DNA of 64,000 bases from Streptomyces sp. B21-083. Lineage in GTDB: Bacteria; Actinomycetota; Actinomycetes; Streptomycetales; Streptomycetaceae. This document shows positions 42,566 to 52,012 of this stretch, one piece after another. The DNA is taken from contig NZ_JARUND010000001.1 of the NCBI RefSeq assembly GCF_036898825.1, positions 4,154,001 through 4,218,000 on the forward strand, read 5' to 3'. The notes beneath the pieces were generated by a model that saw only the letters and a list, made by a program, of their open reading frames with translations, was not told where the DNA came from and searched no databases. The position numbers and the translations under genes were made by a program. The stretch's first letter is position 1. Every line of letters begins with the position of its first letter.

Positions 42566-42629
42566 GGCGGCTGAGGCGGCTGAGGCGGCTGAGGCGGCTG
42601 AGGCGGCTGAGGCGGCTGAGGCGGCTGAG
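42562..42629. repeat. 9-bp tandem repeat at the symporter stop codon
   Basis: Seven perfect copies of CTGAGGCGG plus a partial one begin with the last bases of the symporter gene. Each unit contains TGA, so the stop codon itself is repeated in frame. Confidence 0.95.
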
Positions 42630-42645
42630 GGACGGTCCCATGGCG

Positions 42646-43066
42646 GTCACCCGTCCCTCGTCATCCGCCTGGCGTCATCCGTCCGGCGTCATCCGTCCGG
42701 CGTCATCCGACCCGGGTCATCGGCCCGGCGCCATCCGACCCACGTCACCCGCCCGGCGCCATCCGACCCGCGTCACCCGTCCCACGTCATCGGCCCGGCG
42801 TCACCCGTCCCACGTCATCGGCCCGGCACCATCCGTCCCGCGTCATCGGCCCGGCACCATCCGTCCCGCGTCATCGGCCCGGCACCATCCGTCCCGCGTC
42901 ATCCGCCCGGCGTCACCCCATCCCGCGTCATCCGCCCGGCGTCACCCATCCCGCGTCACCCGCCCGGCCTCACCCACCCGGTGTCACCCAACCCGCGTCA
43001 CCCGTCCCGCGTCACCCGTCCCGCGTCATCCGCCCGGCGTCACCCGACCCGCCTCACCCGTCAAGC
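42646..43066. repeat. 14-bp minisatellite, about 30 copies
   Basis: Units of the form GTCAtCCGtCCcGC (14 bp, one of 15 bp) run without a break over about 420 bp between two convergent genes. Two variants, roughly GTCATCGGCCCGGC and a CCATCCGTCCCGC form, alternate in the middle. The right end runs to the stop codon of the ADP-ribosylglycohydrolase-like gene at 43061. No spacers occur, so it is not a CRISPR array. Confidence 0.93.
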
Positions 43067-44203
43067 CCGTGGATACCGTGCGAGCCACCCCGGTGAAGAT
43101 CCCGCCGGGCCGTGGAGGGCCGGTCCCTGGGTCATCTCCATGGCGAAGTCGTCGGCGATGACCAGCATCGTCGGTCGGCCCTCCAGTTCCGCCAGCCAGG
43201 CGGGCGGGAGGGCCGTCTCGCCGTGCAGGGCGCCCAGCAGGCCGCCGGTCAGGGCGCCCGTCGCGGCCGAGGGGCCGCCGTGGTTGACCGACAGGGACAG
43301 CCCGTGGCGGACGTCCTCGCCGACCAGCGCGCAGTACACCGCCACAGACAGGAGGCCCTCCGCCGTGCCGGCGCCGGCCAGGTCCGCGACCCGCGCGGGG
43401 GACGGGATGCCCTGGCGTACGGCGCCCAGGGCACGCTGGAGGGCCTCCGCCACCTGCTGGTGGCCGGCTCTCGCCGCCAGCAGGGCCAGCGCCCGCTGGA
43501 CCGCCGCGTCGAGGCTCTCGCCGCGCGCCAGGCCGTGCACGATCACGGCGTACGCGCCCGCCGCCAGGTAACCCGTCGGGTGGCCGTGGGTCTGCGCGGC
43601 GCACTCCACCGCCAGCTGCATCACGAGCTGCGGTTCCCAGCCGACCAGAAGCCCGAACGGGCCCGAGCGGGCCGCCGCCTCCACGCCCCCCTCACCGGGG
43701 TTCTTGGGCGCGTCCAGGGTGCCCATCGTCTCGTCGCCGAGGCCGAGCAGACAGGAGAGGGCCGGGTCGCGACGGGCGTACAGCCACTCCTCGCGGGCCA
43801 GCCAGCCGTCCTCCTTGCGCCGCTCGTCGGGCCCCCAGTCGCTCTGGGTGGCCGCCCAGCGGCGGTAGGCGCGGTGCAGGTCGGTCGGCGGGTGCCAGGC
43901 GCCGGTGTCGCGACGGACCTGGGCGCGGATCAGGCCGTCCAGGGTAAAGAGGGTGAGCTGGGTGATGTCGGTGATCGCACCGCGTCTGCCGTACGCGAAG
44001 GCCAGATCGGTGAGGCCCTCCGCGCCGTACGCCTCGTGGATGGAGTCGAGGGTGAGTCCGTCGAGTGGCGCGCCCAGGGCGTCACCGAGAGCCGCGCCGA
44101 GCAGTGTGCCGCGGACCCGGCTGCGGAAGTCCTGCTGTTCGGAGCGGCCCCAGATGGCGCCGGACGCGGCACCGGCCACTCCACCGGATGTCATCACGCC
44201 CAC
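43061..44203 (-). CDS. ADP-ribosylglycohydrolase family protein with altered metal motifs
   Basis: A 380-residue DraG-like protein. GTG at 44203 has GGGAGG ahead. The family start RGTLLGAALGDALGAPLDG is clear. The second motif reads GAITDITQLTLF, where most members have TDDT, so one metal-binding aspartate is isoleucine. The C-terminal motif is SVNHGGPSAATGALTGGLLG instead of the usual DxDT-AA form, which I recall as normal for this Streptomyces subgroup. It may be a binding protein rather than a hydrolase of ADP-ribosyl groups. It ends within the minisatellite. Confidence 0.85.
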   Translation of the reverse strand: MGVMTSGGVAGAASGAIWGRSEQQDFRSRVRGTLLGAALGDALGAPLDGLTLDSIHEAYGAEGLTDLAFAYGRRGAITDITQLTLFTLDGLIRAQVRRDTGAWHPPTDLHRAYRRWAATQSDWGPDERRKEDGWLAREEWLYARRDPALSCLLGLGDETMGTLDAPKNPGEGGVEAAARSGPFGLLVGWEPQLVMQLAVECAAQTHGHPTGYLAAGAYAVIVHGLARGESLDAAVQRALALLAARAGHQQVAEALQRALGAVRQGIPSPARVADLAGAGTAEGLLSVAVYCALVGEDVRHGLSLSVNHGGPSAATGALTGGLLGALHGETALPPAWLAELEGRPTMLVIADDFAMEMTQGPALHGPAGSSPGWLARYPRA

Positions 44204-44406
44204 CTCGGACCTCCCTCACAGCACCGTTCGTACGATTGACAGCTCAGCACTGTAATCGACCGGGAACGGTCTGCTCAGGGCCCGGATTGGTATGCGGAAT
44301 CTGGCCCGACTGGGCATGAGTGGTCCCAGCTGGTCACCAATCGGGAGCCTTACGCCGTCTCCACACACCCCTCACAGCCCTCACACGTGTTCCCCCGCCT
44401 CACCCG

Positions 44407-44433
44407 CCTTGCATGCCCTGCATGCCCTGCATG
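44407..44433. repeat. Short CTGCATGCC tandem repeat
   Basis: CTGCATGCC recurs three times in a row just past the 3' end of the TPR-ATPase gene. No function is seen. Confidence 0.6.
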
Positions 44434-44446
44434 CCTCCCGCCTACG

Positions 44447-47400
44447 TCAGCGCGCGTACCGCCCGCTGATCGTCTCCCGCGCCTCCCGCACCCGCGCCAG
44501 CCGTACGGCGAGCCGCTCAGCCTCCTCCGGCGAACCGCCCGGCGCCCGCGCCAGCTCGCCCATCAGGTCGGCCAGCCACGCCACGTCCACCCACTCCCGC
44601 GGTCCCGTGAGCAGGACGGCGAGATGCTCGTCCAGTCCCGCCCAGTCGCCGAGACCCGCCGCGATCACCGCGTGCGGAAAGCCGGAGGCGCCCTCGGTCG
44701 GCTCCCAGCCGGAGGCCAGCCGGTCCGCCTCACGCCACACCGGGCGCGCGGCGTCCCGGCCCCGCTCCCCGGCGACCGCGAGGGCGAGGCAGAAGACGCC
44801 GCCGACCTCGCGCAGGGCGCGCATCCGGTCCGCCGTCTCCCGGGCGGCCCGCCACTCCCCCGCCTTGCGCTGGGTGCGGGCCAGCTCCTCAAGGCCGGCC
44901 GGCTCCACGAGCCCGAGCCGCGCGGCCTCCGCGAGCGCCGCCGCCGCGTCCTCGGGGCGACCGTCCAGGAGGTGGAGCCGCGCGAGGGTGTGGTGCGCCC
45001 AGGCCAGGTCGTCGCCGATCACGAGATAGCGGCGCAGATCGGTACGTGCGTCCTCGGGGCGGCCCACCGCCAGCAGGGTCATGATCCGCCGCATCAGCTG
45101 CCAGGCCCCGTCCGGGTCGAGCGCGACCGCCCGGTCCAGATCCGCCAACGCCGCTCCGTACAGCCGCAGTTCGTGCAGTACGGCGCCACGGCAGCCGACC
45201 GCCCGCACACTGCCCGGGAACAGTGACAGAACCCGGTCCAGGTCGACGCGCGCCTCTTCGAACCGGCCCAGACAGCGCAGCGCCTCGCCCCGGTTCCACA
45301 GCGCCAAGGCGCTCTCCGGCTCCAACTCGAGCGCCCGGTCGGCGTCTTCGTACGACGCCTCGTATCCGTCGATCCGCCGGTGCACCACCGAGCGCTGCAC
45401 CAGCGCCCAGAGGTACGACGGATTCAGTTCCAGCGCCTTGTCCAGGTCGGCCAACGCCTCCTCGTGGCGACCGAGCCGGCCGCGCGAGGCTCCCCGGCTG
45501 GCGTATCCCGACGCGTAGGCCGGGGCGAGTTCGAGGGCCCGGTCGTAGTCGGCGAGGGCCTCGGCGTCGCGGCCGGCGACCCGCAGCGCGTCGCCGCGCT
45601 GGCACACGACCCAGGCCACCTCGGGGCCGAGCGCCACCGCCCGGTCCAGGTCGGCGAACTGAGCGGTCTGCTCCCCGCGCGAGCGGTGCACCCGGGCCCG
45701 CCGGACCAGCGCCCACAGATGCTCGGGGTCCACTTCCAGAGCTCGGTCGAGGTCGGCGAGGGCCTGCTCGATGTCGCCGGTGCCGTGCCGGGTGACGCCG
45801 CGGGAGGCCCAGGCGCCGGCCAGGTCGGGGCCGAGGACGACGGCCCGGTCCAGGTCACGGATCGCCTCCTCGTGGTGGCCGAGGACACGGTGGTAGTCGC
45901 CGCGTGCGAACAGGACACGGGCGGTGTCGGGGGCGAGTTCGTCGGCGCGGTCGAGGTCGGTGATGGCGGCGGCGTAGTCACGCTGTTCGGCGCGGGTGAC
46001 GCCCCGGCCGTAGTAGGCGCGCTCCAGTTCGGGATCGAGGGCGAGGGCCTGTTCGTACTCGCCGAGTGCCCTCTCGTACTCCCCGCTCAGCCGCAGTTCG
46101 CGGCCGCGCAGCATGCGTGCGACGGCCTGCCCCCGCGCGTCGAGCCCGGCCCGGCCCAGCAGCAGCGCGAGCACGCCGAGCACCCCGCCGGCCCCGCTCT
46201 CCCCTCCGCCGTCTCCGCCGTCGCCTTCGTCCGTGAGCGCTTCGAGGAGGTCGTGTCCCCAACTCCGTACCGCCGACGCCTCGTTGTCGTCCCCGGCATC
46301 CACCAGCACCCGCGCCAGGCGCCGGGCGACCACCTCCCCGTGGTCGCAGGCGTCGACGACGTCCCGCAGGACGAGGGGCAGCGCCGTACGGGGGGACGCG
46401 CACAGCAGGTGGTACGACTCCGCGAACCGCAGCTCCCGCCACTCCTCCGTCGCCCACAACTCGTCTGCGTGGAGAGGCACTTCGGCTTCGGCGCGCCAGC
46501 CGGCGAAGGTGTCCGCCAGCCAGGTGTGCTGCTCGGCCCAGCGGCGCGGGGAGCGGCGGCGCTGGAGACGGAGCATGGGTGCTCGTACGACGTCGTGGTA
46601 CTGGACCCGGTCACCCCGGTCGCTCACGAACGGCAGGGCCCTCAACCACCCGAACAGCACGTCGAGTTCGGCCTCGCTCCGCGCCTGCGCCGGGGCGGGG
46701 AGCGCGGCCCGGAAGATGTCCGCGTCCAGGCGCCGGGGCAGCGCGCACGCGAGGGCGGCGGCCCGGCGCAGGGGGTCGGACTCCCACTTCAGGAACCGTT
46801 CGACGGCGGTCGCGCTCGGGTCGCCGATGTCGTCCGGGTCGGCGGGGCGGGCCGCGGCGAGGGTCGACACCAGCACCGGCAGTCCGCCGGTGAGCCGCAG
46901 CACCTCCTCGACGACCGGCTCGTCCGTCACGCCCCTGTCGGCGAGCAGTCCGCGCGCCTCGGCCTCCGTGAACGGCCCGAGGGGCACCTCGGTGACGAAG
47001 TCGGCGAAGCCTCCCCAGCGTCCCGTGTCGAATCGCCGCTGACCTGCGGTGACGAGGACGAGGTTGGCGGGGAAGGAGAGGTCGCCGTAGCGGTCGGTGG
47101 TCATGATGTCGTGCAGCCAGCCGTCGAGGAACGGGCCGGTGCGCTCGTACGTGTCGAGGAACAGGACGATCCAGGGCACGGCCGCGCAGATGTCGTCCAG
47201 CTCGGCGAGCAGCACCGGCGTGAGGACGCGCTCGGGCGCGAGGACGAGCTGTACGTCGTCCTGGTTGCGCAGCCGGGCGGCGATCCCGGCCCGTACCCGG
47301 TCGGCGCCCTGGGCGATCCGGTCGGCGTCGAGTGCCCCGGCGAACGGTCCGACGACGGGGATGAGTCCGGCGCCGACGAGCCCGATCCGGGCGGCCGTCA

Positions 47401-47818
47401 GACTGCCGGCCGAGGGACTTTCGGGCTGCGGTTCGAGGCTCGCGACGGCGGACTCGGCCTCGTGCCGCCGCTCACGATGGGCCGCGAGGAGCCGCTCCAG
47501 TTCCTTGAACCGCCGTCCCTGGGCGGCGAACTGACGGCACATCACCGCCAACGCCTCCGGGACGCTGCCGGCGCCCTCGTCGACGTACGCGGTGAGCGCG
47601 CCGCGTTCCTTGGCCTGCTGCTCCAACTCCCTCACCAGGAAGGTCTTTCCGACCCCGGCGTTGCCGTGCACATGGAAGCGGAAGTGGTGGCGTTCGTCGT
47701 CCGGCGGCAGCTCGAAGTTGGCCCGGAACGCCGCCCGTTCGGCACTCCGGCCGACGAACCCGGCGCGTCCGCGCTGCTGGATCAGCTGCCGCATCGACGG
47801 CCGCGGGGCCTGAGCCAT
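44447..47818 (-). CDS. STAND-like ATPase with long TPR array
   Basis: A 1,123-residue protein. ATG at 47818 with GGGAG ahead is preferred to an in-frame start 153 bp upstream. Residues about 20-400 form an AAA/STAND-like ATPase: GFVGRSAERAAFRANF, Walker A FHVHGNAGVGKTFLVREL (about 50) and Walker B WIVLFLDTYERTG (about 230). The C-terminal half (about 590-1000) has around ten TPR units of 34 residues, for example ALGEYEQALALDPELERAYY and ALADLDRALEVDPEHLWAL. STAND proteins act as switches or defence sensors; no effector domain is visible here. Confidence 0.85.
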   Translation of the reverse strand: MAQAPRPSMRQLIQQRGRAGFVGRSAERAAFRANFELPPDDERHHFRFHVHGNAGVGKTFLVRELEQQAKERGALTAYVDEGAGSVPEALAVMCRQFAAQGRRFKELERLLAAHRERRHEAESAVASLEPQPESPSAGSLTAARIGLVGAGLIPVVGPFAGALDADRIAQGADRVRAGIAARLRNQDDVQLVLAPERVLTPVLLAELDDICAAVPWIVLFLDTYERTGPFLDGWLHDIMTTDRYGDLSFPANLVLVTAGQRRFDTGRWGGFADFVTEVPLGPFTEAEARGLLADRGVTDEPVVEEVLRLTGGLPVLVSTLAAARPADPDDIGDPSATAVERFLKWESDPLRRAAALACALPRRLDADIFRAALPAPAQARSEAELDVLFGWLRALPFVSDRGDRVQYHDVVRAPMLRLQRRRSPRRWAEQHTWLADTFAGWRAEAEVPLHADELWATEEWRELRFAESYHLLCASPRTALPLVLRDVVDACDHGEVVARRLARVLVDAGDDNEASAVRSWGHDLLEALTDEGDGGDGGGESGAGGVLGVLALLLGRAGLDARGQAVARMLRGRELRLSGEYERALGEYEQALALDPELERAYYGRGVTRAEQRDYAAAITDLDRADELAPDTARVLFARGDYHRVLGHHEEAIRDLDRAVVLGPDLAGAWASRGVTRHGTGDIEQALADLDRALEVDPEHLWALVRRARVHRSRGEQTAQFADLDRAVALGPEVAWVVCQRGDALRVAGRDAEALADYDRALELAPAYASGYASRGASRGRLGRHEEALADLDKALELNPSYLWALVQRSVVHRRIDGYEASYEDADRALELEPESALALWNRGEALRCLGRFEEARVDLDRVLSLFPGSVRAVGCRGAVLHELRLYGAALADLDRAVALDPDGAWQLMRRIMTLLAVGRPEDARTDLRRYLVIGDDLAWAHHTLARLHLLDGRPEDAAAALAEAARLGLVEPAGLEELARTQRKAGEWRAARETADRMRALREVGGVFCLALAVAGERGRDAARPVWREADRLASGWEPTEGASGFPHAVIAAGLGDWAGLDEHLAVLLTGPREWVDVAWLADLMGELARAPGGSPEEAERLAVRLARVREARETISGRYAR

Positions 47819-47982
47819 CCGTACGTCTCCCTGTGTCGTGGCGGTGTCGTGGCGAACCTTCTGCCGCATCAGTGCCGCATCCATCAGTCTGACCAAACTC
47901 CCCAACTCGCCTACGGTGAACGGGAGGTCAACCGAGGAGGGGACGTGGAGACGGCGTCCGGGCCGATCCATAGAGTTGCCTC

Positions 47983-48528
47983 ATGACCACAACAGGTACC
48001 CCCCACTCCACGCGTACCACTCCCCCCACACATACCGCGCTCACCCTCGCCGCGACGGTATTGACGGCGACCGTCGCGCTCTACATCGCCCTCGTGGCGC
48101 TCGGCAACATCACCGACTTCGGTTCGAACCAGCAGTTCGTGCGCCATGTCCTCGCGATGGACACCACGTTCAAGGACGACGACCTGATGTGGCGGGCCAT
48201 CACGTCGAAGGGCCTGGCGGACGCGGCGTACGTGGCGATCATCGCGTGGGAGACACTCGCCGCGTTCGTCCTCGTCGCCGGTACGTGGCTGTGGGTCCGC
48301 CGCGACCTCGAACGGGCGCGGAGCGTCTCGACGTACGGCCTGCTGATGCTGATGCTGCTGTTCGGCGCCGGTTTCATCGCGATCGGCGGCGAGTGGTTCG
48401 CCATGTGGCAGTCCGACGACTGGAACGGCCTGGACGCGGCGACACGGGTGTTCCTGCTGAGCGGGGTGGTGCTGCTGGTGCTCCACCTGCCCACGGGTGC
48501 GCCCCGAGCGGCGGCCGAGGAGTCGTAG
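47983..48528 (+). CDS. DUF2165 membrane protein
   Basis: A 181-residue protein with four predicted membrane helices: TLAATVLTATVALYIALVAL, then YVAIIAWETLAAFVLVAGTW, LLMLMLLFGAGFIAIGGEWF, and RVFLLSGVVLLVLHL. The W-E-x-x-A and GGEWF-MWQS signatures match DUF2165. Function is unknown. It is divergent from the TPR-ATPase gene across 164 bp. Confidence 0.88.
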   Translation: MTTTGTPHSTRTTPPTHTALTLAATVLTATVALYIALVALGNITDFGSNQQFVRHVLAMDTTFKDDDLMWRAITSKGLADAAYVAIIAWETLAAFVLVAGTWLWVRRDLERARSVSTYGLLMLMLLFGAGFIAIGGEWFAMWQSDDWNGLDAATRVFLLSGVVLLVLHLPTGAPRAAAEES

Positions 48529-48574
48529 GGAGCGGCGCGGTTATCTGACGACTGTCTGACAACCGCCAAGCCGA

Positions 48575-49144
48575 CTACTTGACGACCGTCACCTCGGTGC
48601 CCGTGTCCCCGAAGGCCCAGAGGGCGGTGCCGTCCGCCTTGGACATGCGGATGCCGCCCGTCTGGACGCCGGACGCGGGCTGCGGTGAGGCGCCGTCGAC
48701 GGCGTTGGAGAAGGCGATCGAGAGCCCGGAACCGGTGGCGAAGAACATGACGTGCTCGATCGCGACGCCGTCGGAGCCGGTCCGGGCCTCGACCCGCTGC
48801 CCGACCGTGTACTTTCCGGGGTCCGGGCTCACCGAGCCCGGCCACACCACGAACGTACGGCGGGTCTGCTCACTCGCGTCGACCAGCCAGACCCGCTTCT
48901 GCCCGAGCGAGTAGACGACCCGCCGCCCGGTTCCCGACCCGTCCGGCACGGCCGCCTCGACGGCCTGGCTGGGTTTGGCGGAGGGCTTCGCCGAGACGGA
49001 GGCGTTGGGCCTGGCGGCGGCGGTGGCGTGGGGCTGCGGACCCTGTTCGGCCTTCACCGCCAGCACGGCGACGGCGGCGACCGCGCCCAAGGTCAGACCG
49101 GTGACCCAGACCGATGAGGGAAGCCGTCGGGCAGCCACGGTCAC
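48575..49144 (-). CDS. L,D-transpeptidase (YkuD)-like protein without the catalytic Cys
   Basis: A 189-residue exported protein with one N-terminal membrane segment (VWVTGLTLGAVAAVAVLAV), a short Ala/Ser/Pro linker and a YkuD-like domain (RRVVYSLGQKRVWLVDASE, then GVAIEHVMFFATG). True enzymes have SHGC(I/V)R; here the place reads SGVQTGGIRMSKADGTALW, so both the His and the Cys are absent. It cannot work by the usual thioester route and is probably a structural or binding derivative. GTG at 49144 has GGAG five bases ahead. Confidence 0.75.
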   Translation of the reverse strand: MTVAARRLPSSVWVTGLTLGAVAAVAVLAVKAEQGPQPHATAAARPNASVSAKPSAKPSQAVEAAVPDGSGTGRRVVYSLGQKRVWLVDASEQTRRTFVVWPGSVSPDPGKYTVGQRVEARTGSDGVAIEHVMFFATGSGLSIAFSNAVDGASPQPASGVQTGGIRMSKADGTALWAFGDTGTEVTVVK

Positions 49145-49297
49145 GCATCTCCTCAGCTACGGAACCCGCCGCCGGGTACTCCGCCGGGGGTCGGATCATC
49201 GTACTCCGACGTGCGTGCCCTCCCTGGACGGTCGAGGAGCGGGGAGGGCATCCGGGTGGGCGGGGCCCCGGTGTCAGTTCTGGTATCAGTCCTTGCG

Positions 49298-50179
49298 TCA
49301 GTTCTGGTGGACGACGTTGCGGCCGGGGCCGCCGCTGAGGGCGTCCTTGCCAGGACCGCCGTACAGCCTGTCGTTTCCGCTGTTGCCCTGGATCGTGTCG
49401 TTGCCGCTGTTGCCGTAGAGGATGTCGTCGCCCGGGCTGCCGTAGATCAGGTCGTTGCCGGTGCCACCGCGGATCGTGTCGTTGCCGGTCCCGCCGGTCA
49501 GGGTCTGCCGGCCCGCACCCCCGGAGATGAGGTCATTGCCCGTGCCCCCGTCCACGCGGCTCCCCTCGCCGTCGGCGGAGATCGTGTCGTTGCCGTCCTG
49601 GCCCCAGGCCCTACCCCGGTCGTGCACGGTGATGTTGTCGTCGCCGGGTCCGCCGTAGACGAGGTTGACGTCGGTGCTGCCGGTCTGGGTCGACGTGTCC
49701 TTTCCGGCGCCCAGCTCGATTGCGGTGGGGAATTCGTAATTTGTGTGGTTGTTGTAGGTGACGGTGTCGTTGCCGTCGCCGAGTTTCATGGTCAACATTA
49801 CGTACTTGTGGGTGGCGTCCGGGGTGTGCTGGTTGCAGGTGATCTTGGTGCGGTCTGCGGGGTCGGGGTAGTTGCAGACGTGCCCGGGGTCCTCGATCGG
49901 GACGACGTCGTGGATGAAGTACATGAAGTAGAGATTCACGCCACCGTCCTCCCACGCCTCGACTGTCACCTTGTTGGTCTGGCCCGGCGCCGCCTTGTAG
50001 ACGAAGGACTTGCCGTCAGCGCCCATCGTCACGGTGGCCACCGGTTCCGCGGCGCCGGCGGGCAGGGCGACCAGGGCGGTCAGTCCGGTGGTGACGGTCA
50101 GGGTCAGTGCCGAGGCCACGCGGAGCGCCTTGCGGCTGACGAGCCGGCGTACGGGACTACTCGCGGAGCGAGCGGGCAT
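49298..50179 (-). CDS. Secreted RTX-type calcium-binding repeat protein
   Basis: A 293-residue exported protein. ATG at 50179 opens a signal peptide (RKALRVASALTLTVTTGLTA, ending ALPAGAAE). The C-terminal 110 residues hold nine-residue Ca2+-binding repeats: GGTGNDLISGGAGRQTL, GGTGNDTIRGGTGNDLIYG, then GNSGNDRLYGGPGKDALSG. The N-terminal half is a beta-rich domain with four cysteines or fewer. No enzyme domain is seen. An upstream in-frame start (50266) lacks a signal peptide. Confidence 0.88.
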   Translation of the reverse strand: MPARSASSPVRRLVSRKALRVASALTLTVTTGLTALVALPAGAAEPVATVTMGADGKSFVYKAAPGQTNKVTVEAWEDGGVNLYFMYFIHDVVPIEDPGHVCNYPDPADRTKITCNQHTPDATHKYVMLTMKLGDGNDTVTYNNHTNYEFPTAIELGAGKDTSTQTGSTDVNLVYGGPGDDNITVHDRGRAWGQDGNDTISADGEGSRVDGGTGNDLISGGAGRQTLTGGTGNDTIRGGTGNDLIYGSPGDDILYGNSGNDTIQGNSGNDRLYGGPGKDALSGGPGRNVVHQN

Positions 50180-50479
50180 TGCACAGCCTTCAAGAGGGAC
50201 AAGCGGGTTCGACACCCCCAGGTGACTCGCGGCGCGCGCAAAGGGTTGTGCACAAAGAATCCGCACAGCGTTGCCAGAGTGATTGACGAGGAGGGTGGGG
50301 CGATCTACCTTCTGATCGACTTTCCGAACCTAGTTCGAAATTTCGGCCAATTCGCTTCTCCGGCTGCACTTTCATGTCCCCCATCACCCCATACGTTCCA
50401 TACGTGGCGTGCAGCCGCTCACTCCGCTCCCGGACCAGCACCCGCACACCCCCGTAGCCGCACCCGCTTGGAGACACCG
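50180..50479. other. Divergent promoter region of RTX and GH43 genes
   Basis: The region is AT-richer than its flanks and contains the palindrome CGAAATTTCG at 50336-50345 overlapped by GAAC-N3-GTTC at 50326-50336. Such CGAA-TTCG dyads resemble sites described for pentose-responsive repressors (BxlR type); the link is tentative. Confidence 0.45.
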
Positions 50480-51868
50480 ATGAGCGCACGACCCCAGCCC
50501 TCCCGCCGTCTCTTCCTCGGCATGGCCGCCACCGCCCCGCTCGCCGCGTCCGGCGTCCTGACCCTCGGCGCCGGCACCGCCCACGCGGCCGACTCCGCGT
50601 ACGTGATGTGCTACTTCACCGAGTCGACGAGCCTCGGCGCCGGCACCGACTACGGCCTCCACCTGGCCGTCAGCCCGGACTCGCTCAACTGGACGCCACT
50701 GAACCAGAACAACCCCGTGGTCACCCCCACCGCAGGCGCCCTCGGACTGCGCGACCCGTTCCTCATGCGCAAGCAGGACGGCACGTTCGTCGCCATCGCC
50801 ACCGACCTCAAGAGCACGGACTGGTCGTACAACAGCCAGTACATCCATGTCTGGGACTCGGCCGACCTGCGCACCTTCACCGGCTACCGGCGCCTGAAAC
50901 TCCACGACATGACCACGCACAGCTGGGCACCCGAGGCGTTCTGGGACGCGGGCCGGGGCCAGTACGCGGTGATCTACTCGGCGGTCAACTCCAGCGGCCA
51001 CAACGTGATCATGGTGAACTACACCAGCGACTTCGTCACGGCGTCGGCTCCGCAGGTCTTCTTCGACCCCGGCTACGACGTGATCGACGGTGACATGGCG
51101 GTCGGCGTCAACGGCTACAACTACCTCTTCTTCAAGAAGAACCAGACCCTGGTCTCCGCCCGCTCCACGACCCTCAACCCGGGCAGCTTCACCGAGTACA
51201 GCGCGGGCGTGGCTCACGGCGGCACGGAAGCCCCGACCGTCTTCAAGTCGCTGTCGTCGAACACCTGGTACCTCTGGGGCGACACCTACACCCCGAACGG
51301 TGTCTTCTACGCCTGGCAGACCTCCGACCTGGCCTCCGGCACCTGGACCGCGCTCGACCAGAAGACCTACACGCAGCCGGTCAACTCCAAGCACTGCGGC
51401 ATCACGACGATCACGACGACCGAGTACAACAACCTGCTCACCAAGTGGGGCGCCCCGGCCTGGAACCGCCTCAAGTCGTACAACTACCCGGCCCGTTACG
51501 TCCGCCACGCCAACTACGTCGGCCGCATCGACGAATACCCCTTCGACCAGTACACCGACTCGGAGTGGAAGCTCGTCCCGGGCCTGGCGGACAGCACCGG
51601 CATCTCCTTCCAGTCGGTCAACTACCCCACCCGCTATCTCCGCCACTACAACTACGCCCTCCAACTCGACGTCAACGACGGCACGTCGACCTTCGCCGGC
51701 GACGCGACCTTCTACCGCACGGCGGGCCTGGCGGACAGCTCCTGGGCATCCTTCCGCTCGTACAACAACCCGACGCGGTACATACGCCACTCGAACTACG
51801 TCCTGCGCATCGACCCGATCTCGACGACCACGGAGAAGCAGGACGCCACGTTCCGGGTGGGGTACTGA
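50480..51868 (+). CDS. Secreted GH43-like glycoside hydrolase with AbfB (CBM42) domain
   Basis: A 462-residue exported enzyme. ATG at 50480 has GGAG six bases ahead. The signal has a twin-arginine motif (SRRLFLGMAATAP). The five-blade propeller part (about residues 37-320) starts AYVMCYFTESTSLGAGTDYG and has LGLRDPFLMRKQDGTFVAIA, with the Asp of RDPF as the expected catalytic base region, and SWAPEAFWD. The last 135 residues form an arabinose-binding AbfB trefoil with three repeats, such as FRSYNNPTRYIRHSNYVLRI. It should release arabinose or arabinan pieces from plant walls. Confidence 0.86.
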   Translation: MSARPQPSRRLFLGMAATAPLAASGVLTLGAGTAHAADSAYVMCYFTESTSLGAGTDYGLHLAVSPDSLNWTPLNQNNPVVTPTAGALGLRDPFLMRKQDGTFVAIATDLKSTDWSYNSQYIHVWDSADLRTFTGYRRLKLHDMTTHSWAPEAFWDAGRGQYAVIYSAVNSSGHNVIMVNYTSDFVTASAPQVFFDPGYDVIDGDMAVGVNGYNYLFFKKNQTLVSARSTTLNPGSFTEYSAGVAHGGTEAPTVFKSLSSNTWYLWGDTYTPNGVFYAWQTSDLASGTWTALDQKTYTQPVNSKHCGITTITTTEYNNLLTKWGAPAWNRLKSYNYPARYVRHANYVGRIDEYPFDQYTDSEWKLVPGLADSTGISFQSVNYPTRYLRHYNYALQLDVNDGTSTFAGDATFYRTAGLADSSWASFRSYNNPTRYIRHSNYVLRIDPISTTTEKQDATFRVGY

Positions 51869-52012
51869 TGCTGGACGGGGGGTGAGTGTCCCGCGCACGG
51901 CTACGGGCTGTCCCGCCTGCTTCTCGGGTTCTGCTGATCGTCACAACTTCCGACGTCCGGGTGGGCGATGAAGGACATAAACGCTGAAGGGTGGCGCCCG
52001 AACGAGTAAGAG

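Noticed and set aside
42646..43066. CRISPR array
   Set aside because: Units of 14 bp follow each other directly with no unique spacers.
41110..43161. Long plus-strand frame crossing the symporter and minisatellite
   Set aside because: It is out of frame with the symporter and gains length only because the 14-bp array lacks stop codons.
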